A DNA stretch of 64,000 nt from Pontibacter burrus (GTDB lineage Bacteria > Bacteroidota > Bacteroidia > Cytophagales > Hymenobacteraceae), in NCBI RefSeq assembly GCF_010686685.1, contig NZ_JAAGWD010000002.1:434001-498000 (forward strand), in the 5' to 3' direction. The notes beneath the pieces were generated by a model. That model was given only the letters and a program-made list of their open reading frames with translations, was not told where the DNA came from and ran no database searches. Positions 35,713-44,566 of this stretch are shown here, in pieces (position 1 is the stretch's first letter; every line of letters begins with the position of its first letter). The translations under genes were made by a program, and so were the position numbers.

Positions 35713-36735
35713 CTAAACAACAGGCATTTGTTCTGCAGTTCTCTTTTTTATTATATCGCATGCCAGAAACAACGCTTCTCTGAAAGACGTTTCACTGGCT
35801 ACATGTTTTGCCGCAATATCGTAGGCGGTGCCATGGTCGGGAGAGGTGCGAACTATAGGTAAACCGGCCGTATAATTAACGCCACTCTCAAAGGCAAGGG
35901 TTTTAAATGGTATCAGGCCCTGGTCATGGTACATCGATACAACAGCATCTACCTGCTTGTATAGTTGCTTCCCGAAGAAGCCATCAGCAGGGTAGGGGCC
36001 AAATATTAAATGGCCTTTTTCTTTCAAATGCATGATGGCCGGACGTATGATTTCCTGCTCCTCGGTACCCAGCAAACCGTTTTCGCCGGCATGCGGGTTC
36101 AGGCCTAGTACAGCAATACGCGGCTTCAGAATGCCAAAATCCTTGCGAAGCGACTCCAGCAGTATCGTTACTTTCCGGATGATCAGGTCGAAGCTTAATT
36201 TGCTCGGTACATCTTTAAGCGCCATATGGCCTGTTATAGTTGCCACGCGCAGGTCGCCGCTAACCAGCAACATCAGACTTTCCGGTGCATCGAAGTATGA
36301 TGTAAGAAATTCAGTGTGCCCTGGGAAATTAAACTCTTCCGTTTGGATGTTCTCTTTATCGATTGGCGCCGTCACAATTCCATCCAGCAAACCAGCTTTC
36401 AGGTCTCTGCTTGCAGCCATCAGAGAATCCAGGGATGCTTTTCCGGACTCAGGAGACGGATGGCCTAGGTTTGTTTCCAGGGCTTCATCGAGGCAAGTAA
36501 CCAGGTTTACCTTACGCGGAACTATAGCTTGTGCCGACTGTACCTGCTGATAATGGAAATGTTCTGCGCTCAGGGCCTTGCGCACTTTATTAAGCACACT
36601 AGCAGAAGCATAGATCACAGGTGTACAATAATTGAGTACACGCTGGTCTGATAATGTTTTGATGATCACTTCCGGACCGATGCCGTTGGTGTCGCCTATA
36701 GTTAAGCCTAGTCTGGCTTTAAATCTGTTGTCCAT
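35713..36735 (-). CDS. pdxA: 4-hydroxythreonine-4-phosphate dehydrogenase
   Basis: PdxA oxidises 4-phospho-hydroxy-L-threonine in the DXP-dependent route to pyridoxal phosphate. The 340-residue protein begins with LGLTIGDTNGIGPEV, a PdxA hallmark. Metal-binding histidines lie in FPGHTEFL, LNPHAGENG and YHDQGLIPFK. It starts 6 bases downstream of the leucyl aminopeptidase gene, so the two are coupled. Confidence 0.95.
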   Translation of the reverse strand: MDNRFKARLGLTIGDTNGIGPEVIIKTLSDQRVLNYCTPVIYASASVLNKVRKALSAEHFHYQQVQSAQAIVPRKVNLVTCLDEALETNLGHPSPESGKASLDSLMAASRDLKAGLLDGIVTAPIDKENIQTEEFNFPGHTEFLTSYFDAPESLMLLVSGDLRVATITGHMALKDVPSKLSFDLIIRKVTILLESLRKDFGILKPRIAVLGLNPHAGENGLLGTEEQEIIRPAIMHLKEKGHLIFGPYPADGFFGKQLYKQVDAVVSMYHDQGLIPFKTLAFESGVNYTAGLPIVRTSPDHGTAYDIAAKHVASETSFREALFLACDIIKKRTAEQMPVV

Positions 36736-36741
36736 CGTTTA

Positions 36742-38175
36742 CTAGTTTGCCTGCTCGCGAAGGTAGTTATATACTAAGCGCACGCCTGTGCCGGTAGCAA
36801 GTTTGCCTCGGTACGAATCTTCGGCGTGCAGGTAAGCTGTACCGGCAATATCAAAGTGTACCCAAGGGTAATCAGTAAAAGCTTCCAGAAACTTGCCAGC
36901 TGTAATATGGCCTGCTTCTGCACCGCCAATGTTTTTCAGGTCGGCAATATCAGACTCCAGTTGCTTGCCATATTCTTCGTAAAGCGGGAAATCTACAATG
37001 CGCTCATGCACCTTGTTACCCACCTTCTTCAACTCGTTCATTATTTCGTCGCCGGCAGTGCCCATGGCAGCTATCGCTTCTTTACCTAAAGCGCGCTGTG
37101 CAGCACCGGTAAGCGTAGCCAGGTCGATTACCAGTTCCGGGTTATATTTTTTAGCAAAGCTCAGGGCATCGGCTAATATCAGGCGGCCTTCTGCATCGGT
37201 GTTCAACACTTCTACTGTCATGCCGTTATGCATAGTGATCACATCGCCTGGGGCAACTGCCTGTCCGCCCGGGCGGTTATCGGTAGCCGGAATCAGACCA
37301 ATGATATGAAGTGGTAAGTTGTTTTTAGCAGCAGCATATAGTACGCCTGTAACTGCAGCAGCACCCGCCATATCCGACTTCATATAGTCCATCGACATAG
37401 GAGTTGGCTTTAAGCTAAGTCCGCCGGTATCGTATACCACGCCTTTGCCAACCAGCACGTAAGGTTTGCTGTTTTTAGCGTTTGCGGGCTTCCACTCTAA
37501 TATATTAAAGGTAGCAGGCTCTTCGCTGCCTTGGTTTACGGCTAACAGGCCGCCCATTTTCAGCGACTGGATCTTCAGTTCATCAAGCACATCTATGCTG
37601 AACCCGGCTTCGTTGGCCAGTTCAGTCAATTGCTCGCTAAACTGCGGTGCCGATTGGTGGCTGTGCGGCTCGTTTATCAGGTTGCGGGTTTTGTGAACGG
37701 CCTCCAGTACATTTGCCAGTTCCTGCACCTGCGCGGTATCTATAGTTTCATCAGCTATAGTTATAGTTTGCAGGGTGCTTGGCTTTGTGTCTTTGGTCTT
37801 GTGCTTAAAATACTGGTAGTTGCCCAGGTACAGGCCTTCTGCTAAAAACAGGCTGGCGTTGCTGTTGGTTTTATCAACTATAGTTATGCTCTCAGATTTA
37901 TCGGTGCGGAGTTGCTTTAACAAAGTATGGCCGGCCACGCGAAGCGTTTCATTTCGCTGGTCTTCGGTTTTGGCCTGCGGGTTTACAACTATATACACGC
38001 GGTGCGAATAGCGGTTCAGGTAGATAAACTTGGCTTCCTGTTGCACCTGCTGCTGCACATAGTTCTGCTCTTCTGGCTGTAGTTCTGTCAGCTCATTTAT
38101 CCTGTCCGGGGCAATAATCAGAGCCAGATCAGTATTTTTAGTAAAGCTTGTGTCGTATTTAAGTTGTGTTGGCAT
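36742..38175 (-). CDS. Leucyl aminopeptidase (M17)
   Basis: The cytosolic dinuclear zinc/manganese peptidase removes N-terminal residues from peptides. The 477-residue protein has a poorly conserved N-terminal domain and a catalytic C-terminal domain. Metal and catalytic residues are visible in LVGKGVVYDTGGLSLKP (Lys and Asp), KSDMAGAAAV, and the M17 signature NTDAEGRL near residue 335. It heads the long minus-strand run towards fabH. Confidence 0.94.
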   Translation of the reverse strand: MPTQLKYDTSFTKNTDLALIIAPDRINELTELQPEEQNYVQQQVQQEAKFIYLNRYSHRVYIVVNPQAKTEDQRNETLRVAGHTLLKQLRTDKSESITIVDKTNSNASLFLAEGLYLGNYQYFKHKTKDTKPSTLQTITIADETIDTAQVQELANVLEAVHKTRNLINEPHSHQSAPQFSEQLTELANEAGFSIDVLDELKIQSLKMGGLLAVNQGSEEPATFNILEWKPANAKNSKPYVLVGKGVVYDTGGLSLKPTPMSMDYMKSDMAGAAAVTGVLYAAAKNNLPLHIIGLIPATDNRPGGQAVAPGDVITMHNGMTVEVLNTDAEGRLILADALSFAKKYNPELVIDLATLTGAAQRALGKEAIAAMGTAGDEIMNELKKVGNKVHERIVDFPLYEEYGKQLESDIADLKNIGGAEAGHITAGKFLEAFTDYPWVHFDIAGTAYLHAEDSYRGKLATGTGVRLVYNYLREQAN

Positions 38176-38337
38176 TTGTCGTTCGTATCTTTGAAGGCTG
38201 TAAATATAAGGCTGTAAATATAGTAACTATAAAACGTAATGCGAAAAGAGCTGCTGCAGCCACTTTCGCACAATAGAGTTATAACGGGTTTCAGGTAAAA
38301 AGTATATTACTGCCCTGCAAACTATAAAGTATATATC

Positions 38338-39117
38338 GTGAGCAAAGTAAGTCCGAAGAAACATTTAGGCCAGCACTTCCTGGTAGATCAGAACATAGCC
38401 CAGAAGATTGTGGACCAGCTGACCATGCCCGAGGGCGTGCAGGATGTGCTGGAAATTGGCCCGGGCATGGGTGTGCTCACGCAGTACCTGCTGCAGCACC
38501 AGGAGTACAGAACCACTGTGGTGGATATCGACCGCGAATCTATAGTTTATTTAAAAGAGCATTTCCCGGCGCTGCAGGATCGTATCATTTCAGCCGACTT
38601 TCTGAAGACTGACCTGAGCAAGCTGTTTCCCGGTAAGTTTGCCATCATCGGTAACTTTCCTTATAACATTTCGAGCCAGATATTCTTTAAAGTACTGGAG
38701 CAGCGCGATGTGGTGCCGGAAGTGGTTTGTATGATACAAAAAGAAGTGGCTGAGCGCATAGCAGCACCTCCGGGTTCTAAAACCTATGGCATTCTGAGCG
38801 TGTTGTTGCAGGCCTTCTATACAATAGACTATAAGTTTACTGTGCACGAGCACGTGTTCCATCCGCCGCCAAAAGTAAAGTCTGGTGTTATCAGTTTGGT
38901 ACGGAACGAGGTGAAGGAATTGCCTTGTAACGAGAAGCTGTTTTTTGAGGTGGTTAAACTGAGTTTTGGAACACGGCGCAAAACACTGCGTAACTGTCTC
39001 AAAAGTTATAACTTGCCGCCTGAAATACAGGCGCAACCCGTTTTCGATAAGCGTGCCGAGCAACTTTCGGTGCAGGATTTTATAGCATTAACACAGCTGG
39101 TAGAGCAGAACAAATAA
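38338..39117 (+). CDS. rsmA: 16S rRNA dimethyladenosine transferase
   Basis: RsmA (KsgA) dimethylates two adjacent adenines near the 3' end of 16S rRNA, a checkpoint in 30S assembly; its loss gives kasugamycin resistance. The 259-residue protein starts at a GTG (38338) with PKKHLGQHFLVDQ. The SAM loop is EIGPGMGVLT (about 40-49) and the catalytic motif is NFPYNISS near 104-111. mgtE follows after 4 bases, so the two are an operon. Confidence 0.95.
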   Translation: MSKVSPKKHLGQHFLVDQNIAQKIVDQLTMPEGVQDVLEIGPGMGVLTQYLLQHQEYRTTVVDIDRESIVYLKEHFPALQDRIISADFLKTDLSKLFPGKFAIIGNFPYNISSQIFFKVLEQRDVVPEVVCMIQKEVAERIAAPPGSKTYGILSVLLQAFYTIDYKFTVHEHVFHPPPKVKSGVISLVRNEVKELPCNEKLFFEVVKLSFGTRRKTLRNCLKSYNLPPEIQAQPVFDKRAEQLSVQDFIALTQLVEQNK

Positions 39118-39121
39118 GCGT

Positions 39122-40474
39122 ATGCAGGTAGAGATCACAAGAGAATATATTGACCAGGTAGAGGAAGCCATTGAACGTAAAGACTCGGAATTTATTCTGA
39201 GTACGATGGCCGACATGTACCCGGCCGATATCACGACGGTGCTCTACGAACTGGATGCGAACGAATCCAAATACGTGATGGACCTGCTGCCGCCTGAAGC
39301 GGGAGCCGAGATTCTGAGCGACCTGGATTACGATATCCGCACTGATTTTCTGCATTACTTTACCAGCGCCGAGATTGCCCGCTACATTAACCTGATGCAC
39401 TCCGATGATGCCGTGGATATACTCAACGAGCAGTCGGTGCAGCGGCGCGAAGAAGTAATTGCCTTAATCGAGAACGAAGAAAAAGCCAAAGACATTCTGG
39501 ACCTGCTGCATTACGAAGAAGATTGTGCCGGCGGTCTGATGGCTAAGGAACTTATAAAAGTTAACCTGAACTGGCGTGTTAGGCAGTGTATTGAGGAGAT
39601 TCGCAGGCAGGCCGAAGATGTGGAACGCATCTACACGGTGTATGTAGTTGATAATAAAGATATACTGGTTGGCCGAGTAAGCGTAAAAGCGCTGCTGCTC
39701 TCAAAAGACGACGTGCTGGTAAAGGATATCTATAGTACCGATGTGATCTCGATCGAGTCATTCAGGGATGAGAATGAGGTGGTAAGCGTGATGCAAAAGT
39801 ATGACCTGGAAGCGATACCTGTGGTTAACATACAAGGCCGATTGCTGGGACGCATCACCATTGACGACGTGGTAGACGTAATGCAGGAGCAGGCCGAATT
39901 AAGCCGTCAGCTCATGACCGGTATTACCGAGAACGTGGAAGAAGATGACAGTGTGTTCCGCATTTCGCGCTCGCGTATTCCGTGGCTGATCATAGGCATG
40001 GTGGGCGGCTTGCTGGCAGCGCAGTTCATGGGCCTGTTTGAAGAAGATATTGCGATACTTCCGGCGCTGGCGCTCTTTGTGCCGCTCATAACGGCTACGG
40101 GTGGTAATGTAGGCATTCAATCTTCTTCTATTATTATCCAGACGTTATCATCCAACGCGGTGATGTTCGAGAACTTTGCCCAGCGTATTTTTAAGCTTGT
40201 TATGGTAGCGCTGCTCAATGCACTCATCATTTCTATTCTTGTATTCTCCTTCACGTACCTGTTCCGGGCAGATTTTACGCTGGCAACTGTTGTGTCGGTA
40301 GCCTTGTTTTCGGTGGTGATGCTGGCCTCGCTGATGGGAACTATAACCCCTATGGTGCTCGATAAGTTTGGTATTAACCCGGCTGTTGCCGCTGGTCCGT
40401 TTATTACTACAGCCAACGACTTACTCGGTTTGGCCATATATTTTGGCGTAGCGCATCTGCTGTATAATCTATAG
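39122..40474 (+). CDS. mgtE: Magnesium transporter MgtE
   Basis: MgtE is a homodimeric Mg2+ channel gated by cytosolic magnesium. The 450-residue protein has an acidic N-domain (about 1-130, with repeated ADMYPADI and MHSDDAVDIL units), two CBS domains (about 135-255), a plug helix, and five transmembrane helices (about 280-450). The pore region includes the FVPLITATGGNVGIQSS segment. The stop codon TAG is formed by the genome motif (CTATAGTT). Confidence 0.94.
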   Translation: MQVEITREYIDQVEEAIERKDSEFILSTMADMYPADITTVLYELDANESKYVMDLLPPEAGAEILSDLDYDIRTDFLHYFTSAEIARYINLMHSDDAVDILNEQSVQRREEVIALIENEEKAKDILDLLHYEEDCAGGLMAKELIKVNLNWRVRQCIEEIRRQAEDVERIYTVYVVDNKDILVGRVSVKALLLSKDDVLVKDIYSTDVISIESFRDENEVVSVMQKYDLEAIPVVNIQGRLLGRITIDDVVDVMQEQAELSRQLMTGITENVEEDDSVFRISRSRIPWLIIGMVGGLLAAQFMGLFEEDIAILPALALFVPLITATGGNVGIQSSSIIIQTLSSNAVMFENFAQRIFKLVMVALLNALIISILVFSFTYLFRADFTLATVVSVALFSVVMLASLMGTITPMVLDKFGINPAVAAGPFITTANDLLGLAIYFGVAHLLYNL

Positions 40475-40587
40475 TTGATCACGAACTATAGATTATGTAA
40501 AACTATAGTTCATGCCTGGAGTTCTATAGGTAGCATTTCGTAAACTATAACTCTTAAACTCCCAAACCCATTAACTCTCAAACTTCC

Positions 40588-41526
40588 ATGCGTGTTCTTA
40601 TCATAGACGAAATGCACCCGAGTATTTTCCCGATGCTGGAGCGTATTGGTGTGCAGGCGGATTACAGACCAACTATAAAACCGATAGATGTTTGTGAAGC
40701 GCTGGCTGGTTTCGACGGGCTTATAGTTCGGAGCAAAATGCGCATAACAGCCGAAACTATAAAGTTTGCTGATAAGCTGAAATTTGTAGCCCGCGCCGGA
40801 GCTGGTGTAGATAATATAGATGCAGATGCGTTGGATACCCGTGGTATAGTTTTAATTGCAGCCAATGAGGGGAACAGGCAGGCGGTAGGGGAGTTTACGC
40901 TCGGATTACTGCTCTCACTAACACGCAACATAGCACGCGGCGACCGCGAAGTACGCAACAAAGTGTGGCTCCGTGAAGAGAACAGGGGCGAGGAGATCAG
41001 CGGGAAAACGATCGGCATTTTTGGCTACGGTAACATGGGGCAAAGCTTCGCACGCCTGCTGCAAGCTTTCGGCTGTCGTATTTTGGCTTACGATAAATTT
41101 GCTCCTGAAAAAGTAACGGTGCCAGCAGAGCAAGTGCCAATGGAAGTGATTCAGGCTGAAGCCGATGTTGTTAGTCTGCACATTCCTTACATACCTGAGA
41201 ACTATAACTTTGCCGGTGATGCGTTTTTCAGTGGTTTCAAAAAGCCGGTCTGGTTCTTGAATACCTCGCGCGGCGAAGTGGTAGACCAGGATGCACTTGT
41301 GGAGCATCTGAAGAAAGGAACTATAAAAGGCGCTGCGCTGGATGTACTGGAGAATGAGAAGCTGAATACCCTTACCGAGAAGCAGTTATCCTCTTACAAC
41401 TACCTGGCAAAAGCGCAAAATGTAGTGCTCACGCCGCACATCGGAGGCTGGACGCATGAATCGTACATCAAGATAAACGAAGTGCTGGTGCAGAAGATTG
41501 AAGCACTGCGTTTAGAAAAATTTTAA
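40588..41526 (+). CDS. D-isomer 2-hydroxyacid dehydrogenase (phosphoglycerate dehydrogenase-like)
   Basis: The 312-residue NAD-dependent enzyme resembles SerA but lacks the C-terminal ACT domain. The NAD-binding loop is GIFGYGNMGQ near 145-154. The catalytic Arg is in NTSRGEVVDQ near 231-240, the Glu is in DVLENEK, and the His is in TPHIGGWTH near 286-294. It may make 3-phosphohydroxypyruvate for serine synthesis, but other 2-hydroxyacids are possible. The preceding spacer (40475-40587) carries four CTATAG copies, one a full palindrome at 40501-40510. Confidence 0.85.
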   Translation: MRVLIIDEMHPSIFPMLERIGVQADYRPTIKPIDVCEALAGFDGLIVRSKMRITAETIKFADKLKFVARAGAGVDNIDADALDTRGIVLIAANEGNRQAVGEFTLGLLLSLTRNIARGDREVRNKVWLREENRGEEISGKTIGIFGYGNMGQSFARLLQAFGCRILAYDKFAPEKVTVPAEQVPMEVIQAEADVVSLHIPYIPENYNFAGDAFFSGFKKPVWFLNTSRGEVVDQDALVEHLKKGTIKGAALDVLENEKLNTLTEKQLSSYNYLAKAQNVVLTPHIGGWTHESYIKINEVLVQKIEALRLEKF

Positions 41527-41561
41527 TTGTACCGCTAAAGCGCTTGTAAATAAAAAATTCT

Positions 41562-41569
41562 TATATTTG
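41562..41569 (+). promoter_or_regulatory. -7-like element TATATTTG before the greA leader
   Basis: It matches TAnnTTTG. A TTG at 41544-41546 lies 15 bases upstream, shorter than the usual 19-21, so the match is partial. Confidence 0.4.
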
Positions 41570-41571
41570 CC

Positions 41572-41734
41572 TTAATAGCATGTAAGCGGAGTAGCTGCTT
41601 ACCGTATAAACAAGACTACCAGCGTATGGTATAAATGGCAATGCTCGGCAAGGGTGTTGCTCCCAAAAGTAGAACTAATATAATTACATAGTTGGCAAAG
41701 AGAACGGTTATGGTTTACATAACCGTTCTCTTTG
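41572..41734 (+). ncRNA. Candidate structured leader or small RNA upstream of greA, ending in a terminator
   Basis: A likely promoter box is followed by about 160 bases without an open frame. Three short hairpins can be drawn: GTAAGC/GCTTAC (41582-41602), TACCA/TGGTA (about 41617-41631), and GGCAA/TTGCT (about 41647-41662, one wobble). ATGTAA (41580-41585) could instead pair with TTACAT (41684-41689). A perfect 17-bp stem with a T tract (41696-41712 and 41718-41734) ends the unit, 30 bases before greA. It could be a stand-alone small RNA or an attenuator. I cannot assign a family. Confidence 0.4.
41696..41734 (+). terminator. Terminator, perfect 17-bp stem
   Basis: Arms 41696-41712 and 41718-41734 surround a 5-base loop and are followed by TTTTTG. 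It lies between the dehydrogenase and greA. Confidence 0.85.
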
Positions 41735-41764
41735 TTTTTGTGTTTTAAACGAAAGAACAAACGT

Positions 41765-42238
41765 ATGAGCAAATTATCGTATTACACCGCCGAAGGACTG
41801 CAAAAGCTGAAAGAAGAGCTACACGACCTGAAAACAAAAGGACGCGCAGAAGTTGCCCGCCAGCTTGCTGAGGCACGTGATAAAGGAGACCTGAGCGAAA
41901 ACGCCGAGTACGACGCAGCCAAAGATGCACAGGGCCACCTGGAGTTAAAGATTGCTAAAATGGAAGAGGTTGTGGGCAATGCCCGCCTGATAGACGAGTC
42001 GAGCCTGGATACAAGTAAGGCCCTGATCCTGTCTACAGTAAAGATCAAAAACCTGAAGAACAATATGGTAGTAGACTATACTCTGGTAGCTGAAGAAGAA
42101 GCCGATCTGGCTGCAGGTAAGATCTCTGTAAAGTCTCCGATTGGAAAAGGCTTACTGGGTAAGTCGGTAGGGGAGATAGCCGAGATAACCGTGCCAGCTG
42201 GCAAACTTCAGTTTGAGATTTTAGACATTAGCCGATAA
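41765..42238 (+). CDS. greA: Transcription elongation factor GreA
   Basis: GreA stimulates RNA polymerase to cleave backtracked RNA. I place the start at the ATG at 41765 (MSKLSYYTAEG), because the 11 codons further upstream overlap the end of a terminator stem region and lack conservation. The 157-residue protein has the N-terminal coiled coil with the acidic tip DLSENAEYDAAKDAQG near 38-53 and the C-terminal FKBP-like domain ending in LQFEILDISR. The HIT gene follows after 3 bases. Confidence 0.95.
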   Translation: MSKLSYYTAEGLQKLKEELHDLKTKGRAEVARQLAEARDKGDLSENAEYDAAKDAQGHLELKIAKMEEVVGNARLIDESSLDTSKALILSTVKIKNLKNNMVVDYTLVAEEEADLAAGKISVKSPIGKGLLGKSVGEIAEITVPAGKLQFEILDISR

Positions 42239-42241
42239 ACT

Positions 42242-42640
42242 ATGGAAGCTTCGATATTTACCAAGATTGTTAATGGCGACATACCTGCTTACAAAATAGC
42301 AGAAGATGAGCGCTACCTTGCCTTTCTGGATGTGTTTCCGACAACCAAAGGGCACACCTTAGTAATACCGAAGCAGCAGATCGATTACATTTTTGATCTA
42401 GACGACGAACTGTATATCGGCCTGATGGCCTTTGCTAAAAAAGTAGCCGCCGCTATTGAAAAGGCGGTTCCCTGTAAGCGCATAGGTATAGCCGTTGTCG
42501 GGCTGGAAGTGCCGCATGCACACGTACACCTGATTCCGCTGAACAGCATGCAGGACATGAATTTTGCAAATAAAAAGCAGTTCAGCCAGCAGGAATTTGA
42601 AGAAACCCTTGAAAAGATAAAAGCTGCCTACCAGGCCTAG
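42242..42640 (+). CDS. HIT family protein
   Basis: The 132-residue histidine triad protein is a nucleotide hydrolase or transferase of the Hint branch. It starts with SIFTKIVNGDIPAYKI, a Hint-like pattern, and the triad reads HAHVHLIPL near 95-103. It is 3 bases after greA and probably co-transcribed with it. Confidence 0.92.
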   Translation: MEASIFTKIVNGDIPAYKIAEDERYLAFLDVFPTTKGHTLVIPKQQIDYIFDLDDELYIGLMAFAKKVAAAIEKAVPCKRIGIAVVGLEVPHAHVHLIPLNSMQDMNFANKKQFSQQEFEETLEKIKAAYQA

Positions 42641-43493
42641 TTCACAAGTTTTAAAGTGCTATAGCAGCCGGAATGAAGTATAGCTTTGTTCCGGCTGTTT
42701 TTGTCTGTGCGGCAGATTAATGGGGATTTGATGGATTTGCAGGATTAGGGTTTGGCTATAGCTTGTAGCTATAGTTCTATAGTTACTGCTTATCCAACCA
42801 CCCCTAACCCCTCCTTGTCTAAGGCGAGGAATTTATTCTGTTATAGTTGGATCTATAGTTTTATAGTTACGTTTTCAAACCACCCCTGCCCCTCCTTATT
42901 CAAGGAGGGGAACTCTGCTACTACTATAGCTTCAACAATAGTTCTATAGTTTCAGTCCACGAGCAGGCAGGCGCAGCCTGACACAAGGAACTACTACCAC
43001 GGAAAGGCAATGCAACTATAACCATAGATCAAACTATAGTGGTAGCTATCGAAGGATCTCAGTCTTTGGGTGGAGCGCCTTTGACTTGTTGCGGTGCCGT
43101 CAGGCAACCCGAGCGCAGCGAGGGTAGCAAGAAGGCAGCAGCGCGATGCCCAAAGACGGGGCCTCGCGGCCGTGAGCGCACCAAAGCGGGAGATGAAACG
43201 ATAGGCCAGTAAAGCTCCCAGGATCAAAAGCAACTATAGCATAAACTGCTTGTGTCCAGTTGCAACTATAGCTAACTATAGCATTAGACGCTCACAGGAG
43301 CTGCGCACACTGTGAGGTCTTCTCCAACTATAGAACATATAAGATGTCTCGATTAACGCTCGACATGACAAAGAATCTACTGTAGGCTGAAATAGATTTC
43401 TCACGCTGTTTGAAATGACAGAAGGAGTGAACTATAGGCATATGAGGTCACACAAGCTTCCACTCAGGATAGCAACAGCATACTACAAGGCAT
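42641..43493. repeat. Composite intergenic repeat, copy B (core 43032-43187)
   Basis: No credible gene lies here. It has the same module order as copy A: two CCACCCCT..CCCCTCCTT modules with complementary GGAGGGG, a CAGG..CCTG module, and a 156-bp core (43032-43187) nearly identical to that of copy A. A GCTCCCAGGATCAAAAGC module follows with paired AACTATAGC copies (43224-43290), then GATGTCTCGA and TAGATTTCTC...GAAATGACA modules. About a dozen CTATAG copies occur. The minus-strand frame through the core is a by-product of the repeat. Confidence 0.75.
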
Positions 43494-43532
43494 AAAAAAA
43501 GTGCAGCAAGTAAAACCTGCTGCACTTTTTTT
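43494..43532. terminator. Terminator of the mla operon
   Basis: A run of seven A plus GTGCAGCA (43494-43508) pairs with TGCTGCAC plus seven T (43518-43532). It lies 17 bases past the MCE gene stop on the minus strand. Confidence 0.85.
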
Positions 43533-43549
43533 GTTAGTTTGTATTAAGC

Positions 43550-44566
43550 TTAATTCGTTGTGCTATCCTGCTGCTGTTCCTGAAGCTGCTTCTGCTGTTT
43601 CTCCTGTTCTTTTGCCTGTTTTTTAAAGAAGCCTCGGAGCAGGAAATTGCTTTGCAGTGCTTCCATGTTCTGATCGAACTTCTGACTGCTGGTTTCCAGG
43701 TTCTGCATGGTTTTCTGCAGGTTACGTGCAAATTCCGGGTCATTCAGCAAGACGCCCATGGCATTGTTCTGGTTGTTCAGGTTGGTGCTGGCTTCTTGCA
43801 GGTTTTGCGTAAGTGTTGCTGCCGAAGTTGATGCCTCACGTAGCTGTGCCATCGAGGAGCGAAGCTGGTTAAATACTGTTGTATCAGTCAGCAATTCATT
43901 AGCAAGGCCGCCAGGAGTATTTAACTGAGCAGTAAAGCGGTTCAGGTCGTTTGAGGCGCGCATGGTGTTCTGCGATACGCGTTGCAGGTTGTTTACCATA
44001 GCCCTTAAATTATTCGCCAGAACAGAATCAGTGAGCAGCGCACCAACTGTGCCTTCGCCATCAACCAACTTGGACGATAGCTGCTTAAAATCACCAGTAA
44101 TAGCTACCAGGTTTTTGTTGTTCTGCTGCAGGGTTTCCATCAGGTCATCAGTGTTCAGCGGGTTTACTGCGGCGAGTCTGTCGCCGTTTTCTACAGGCGG
44201 AGATTGCGGGCTGCCACTCTCGATGATGATGTTTTTGTTACCTATAAAGCTTTCGGAACTGATGCGGGCTACGGCATCTTTACGGATGTATTGCTGCACG
44301 CTCTCCTCAATGTTCATGATCACTTCAACCTGGGAATCGCCGTATAGTTTGATCGATTTTATTGTACCGATCTTTACCCCGGAAAACCACACGTTGTTGC
44401 CTTGCTTCAGACCTGCCACATCATCAAAAACAGCTTTAACAGAGATTGTGCTGATAAAGCGCTTCTGCTGGCCACCTAATGTAAAAATACCAACGATCAG
44501 GATGACCAGGGCGAGTAGTACAAAAATGCCAACGATGATAGCTCGTTTATTGTCTGCCGTATTCAT
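43550..44566 (-). CDS. MCE/MlaD-family lipid transport protein
   Basis: The 338-residue protein is the substrate-binding part of a Mla-type ABC system that moves phospholipids or sterol-like lipids between the membranes. An N-terminal transmembrane helix (about 10-30) anchors it. The MCE domain (about 38-118) includes FDDVAGLKQGNNVWFSGVKIGTI. A long helical region follows (about 150-310), rich in Asn and Gln heptads, and ends in a Gln-rich tail. It overlaps the ATPase gene by one base (TAATG), so translation is coupled. Confidence 0.9.
   Translation of the reverse strand: MNTADNKRAIIVGIFVLLALVILIVGIFTLGGQQKRFISTISVKAVFDDVAGLKQGNNVWFSGVKIGTIKSIKLYGDSQVEVIMNIEESVQQYIRKDAVARISSESFIGNKNIIIESGSPQSPPVENGDRLAAVNPLNTDDLMETLQQNNKNLVAITGDFKQLSSKLVDGEGTVGALLTDSVLANNLRAMVNNLQRVSQNTMRASNDLNRFTAQLNTPGGLANELLTDTTVFNQLRSSMAQLREASTSAATLTQNLQEASTNLNNQNNAMGVLLNDPEFARNLQKTMQNLETSSQKFDQNMEALQSNFLLRGFFKKQAKEQEKQQKQLQEQQQDSTTN

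Noticed and set aside
42752..42949. 65-codon plus-strand frame in the same spacer
   Set aside because: It consists of CCACCCCT/CTCC and CTATAG modules and has no counterpart in the other copies.
42994..43233. 79-codon minus-strand frame in the composite repeat
   Set aside because: It runs through the palindromic core that is repeated at 28.8 and 46.8 kb; copy C breaks the frame, no ribosome site is visible, and the composition is that of a structured repeat.
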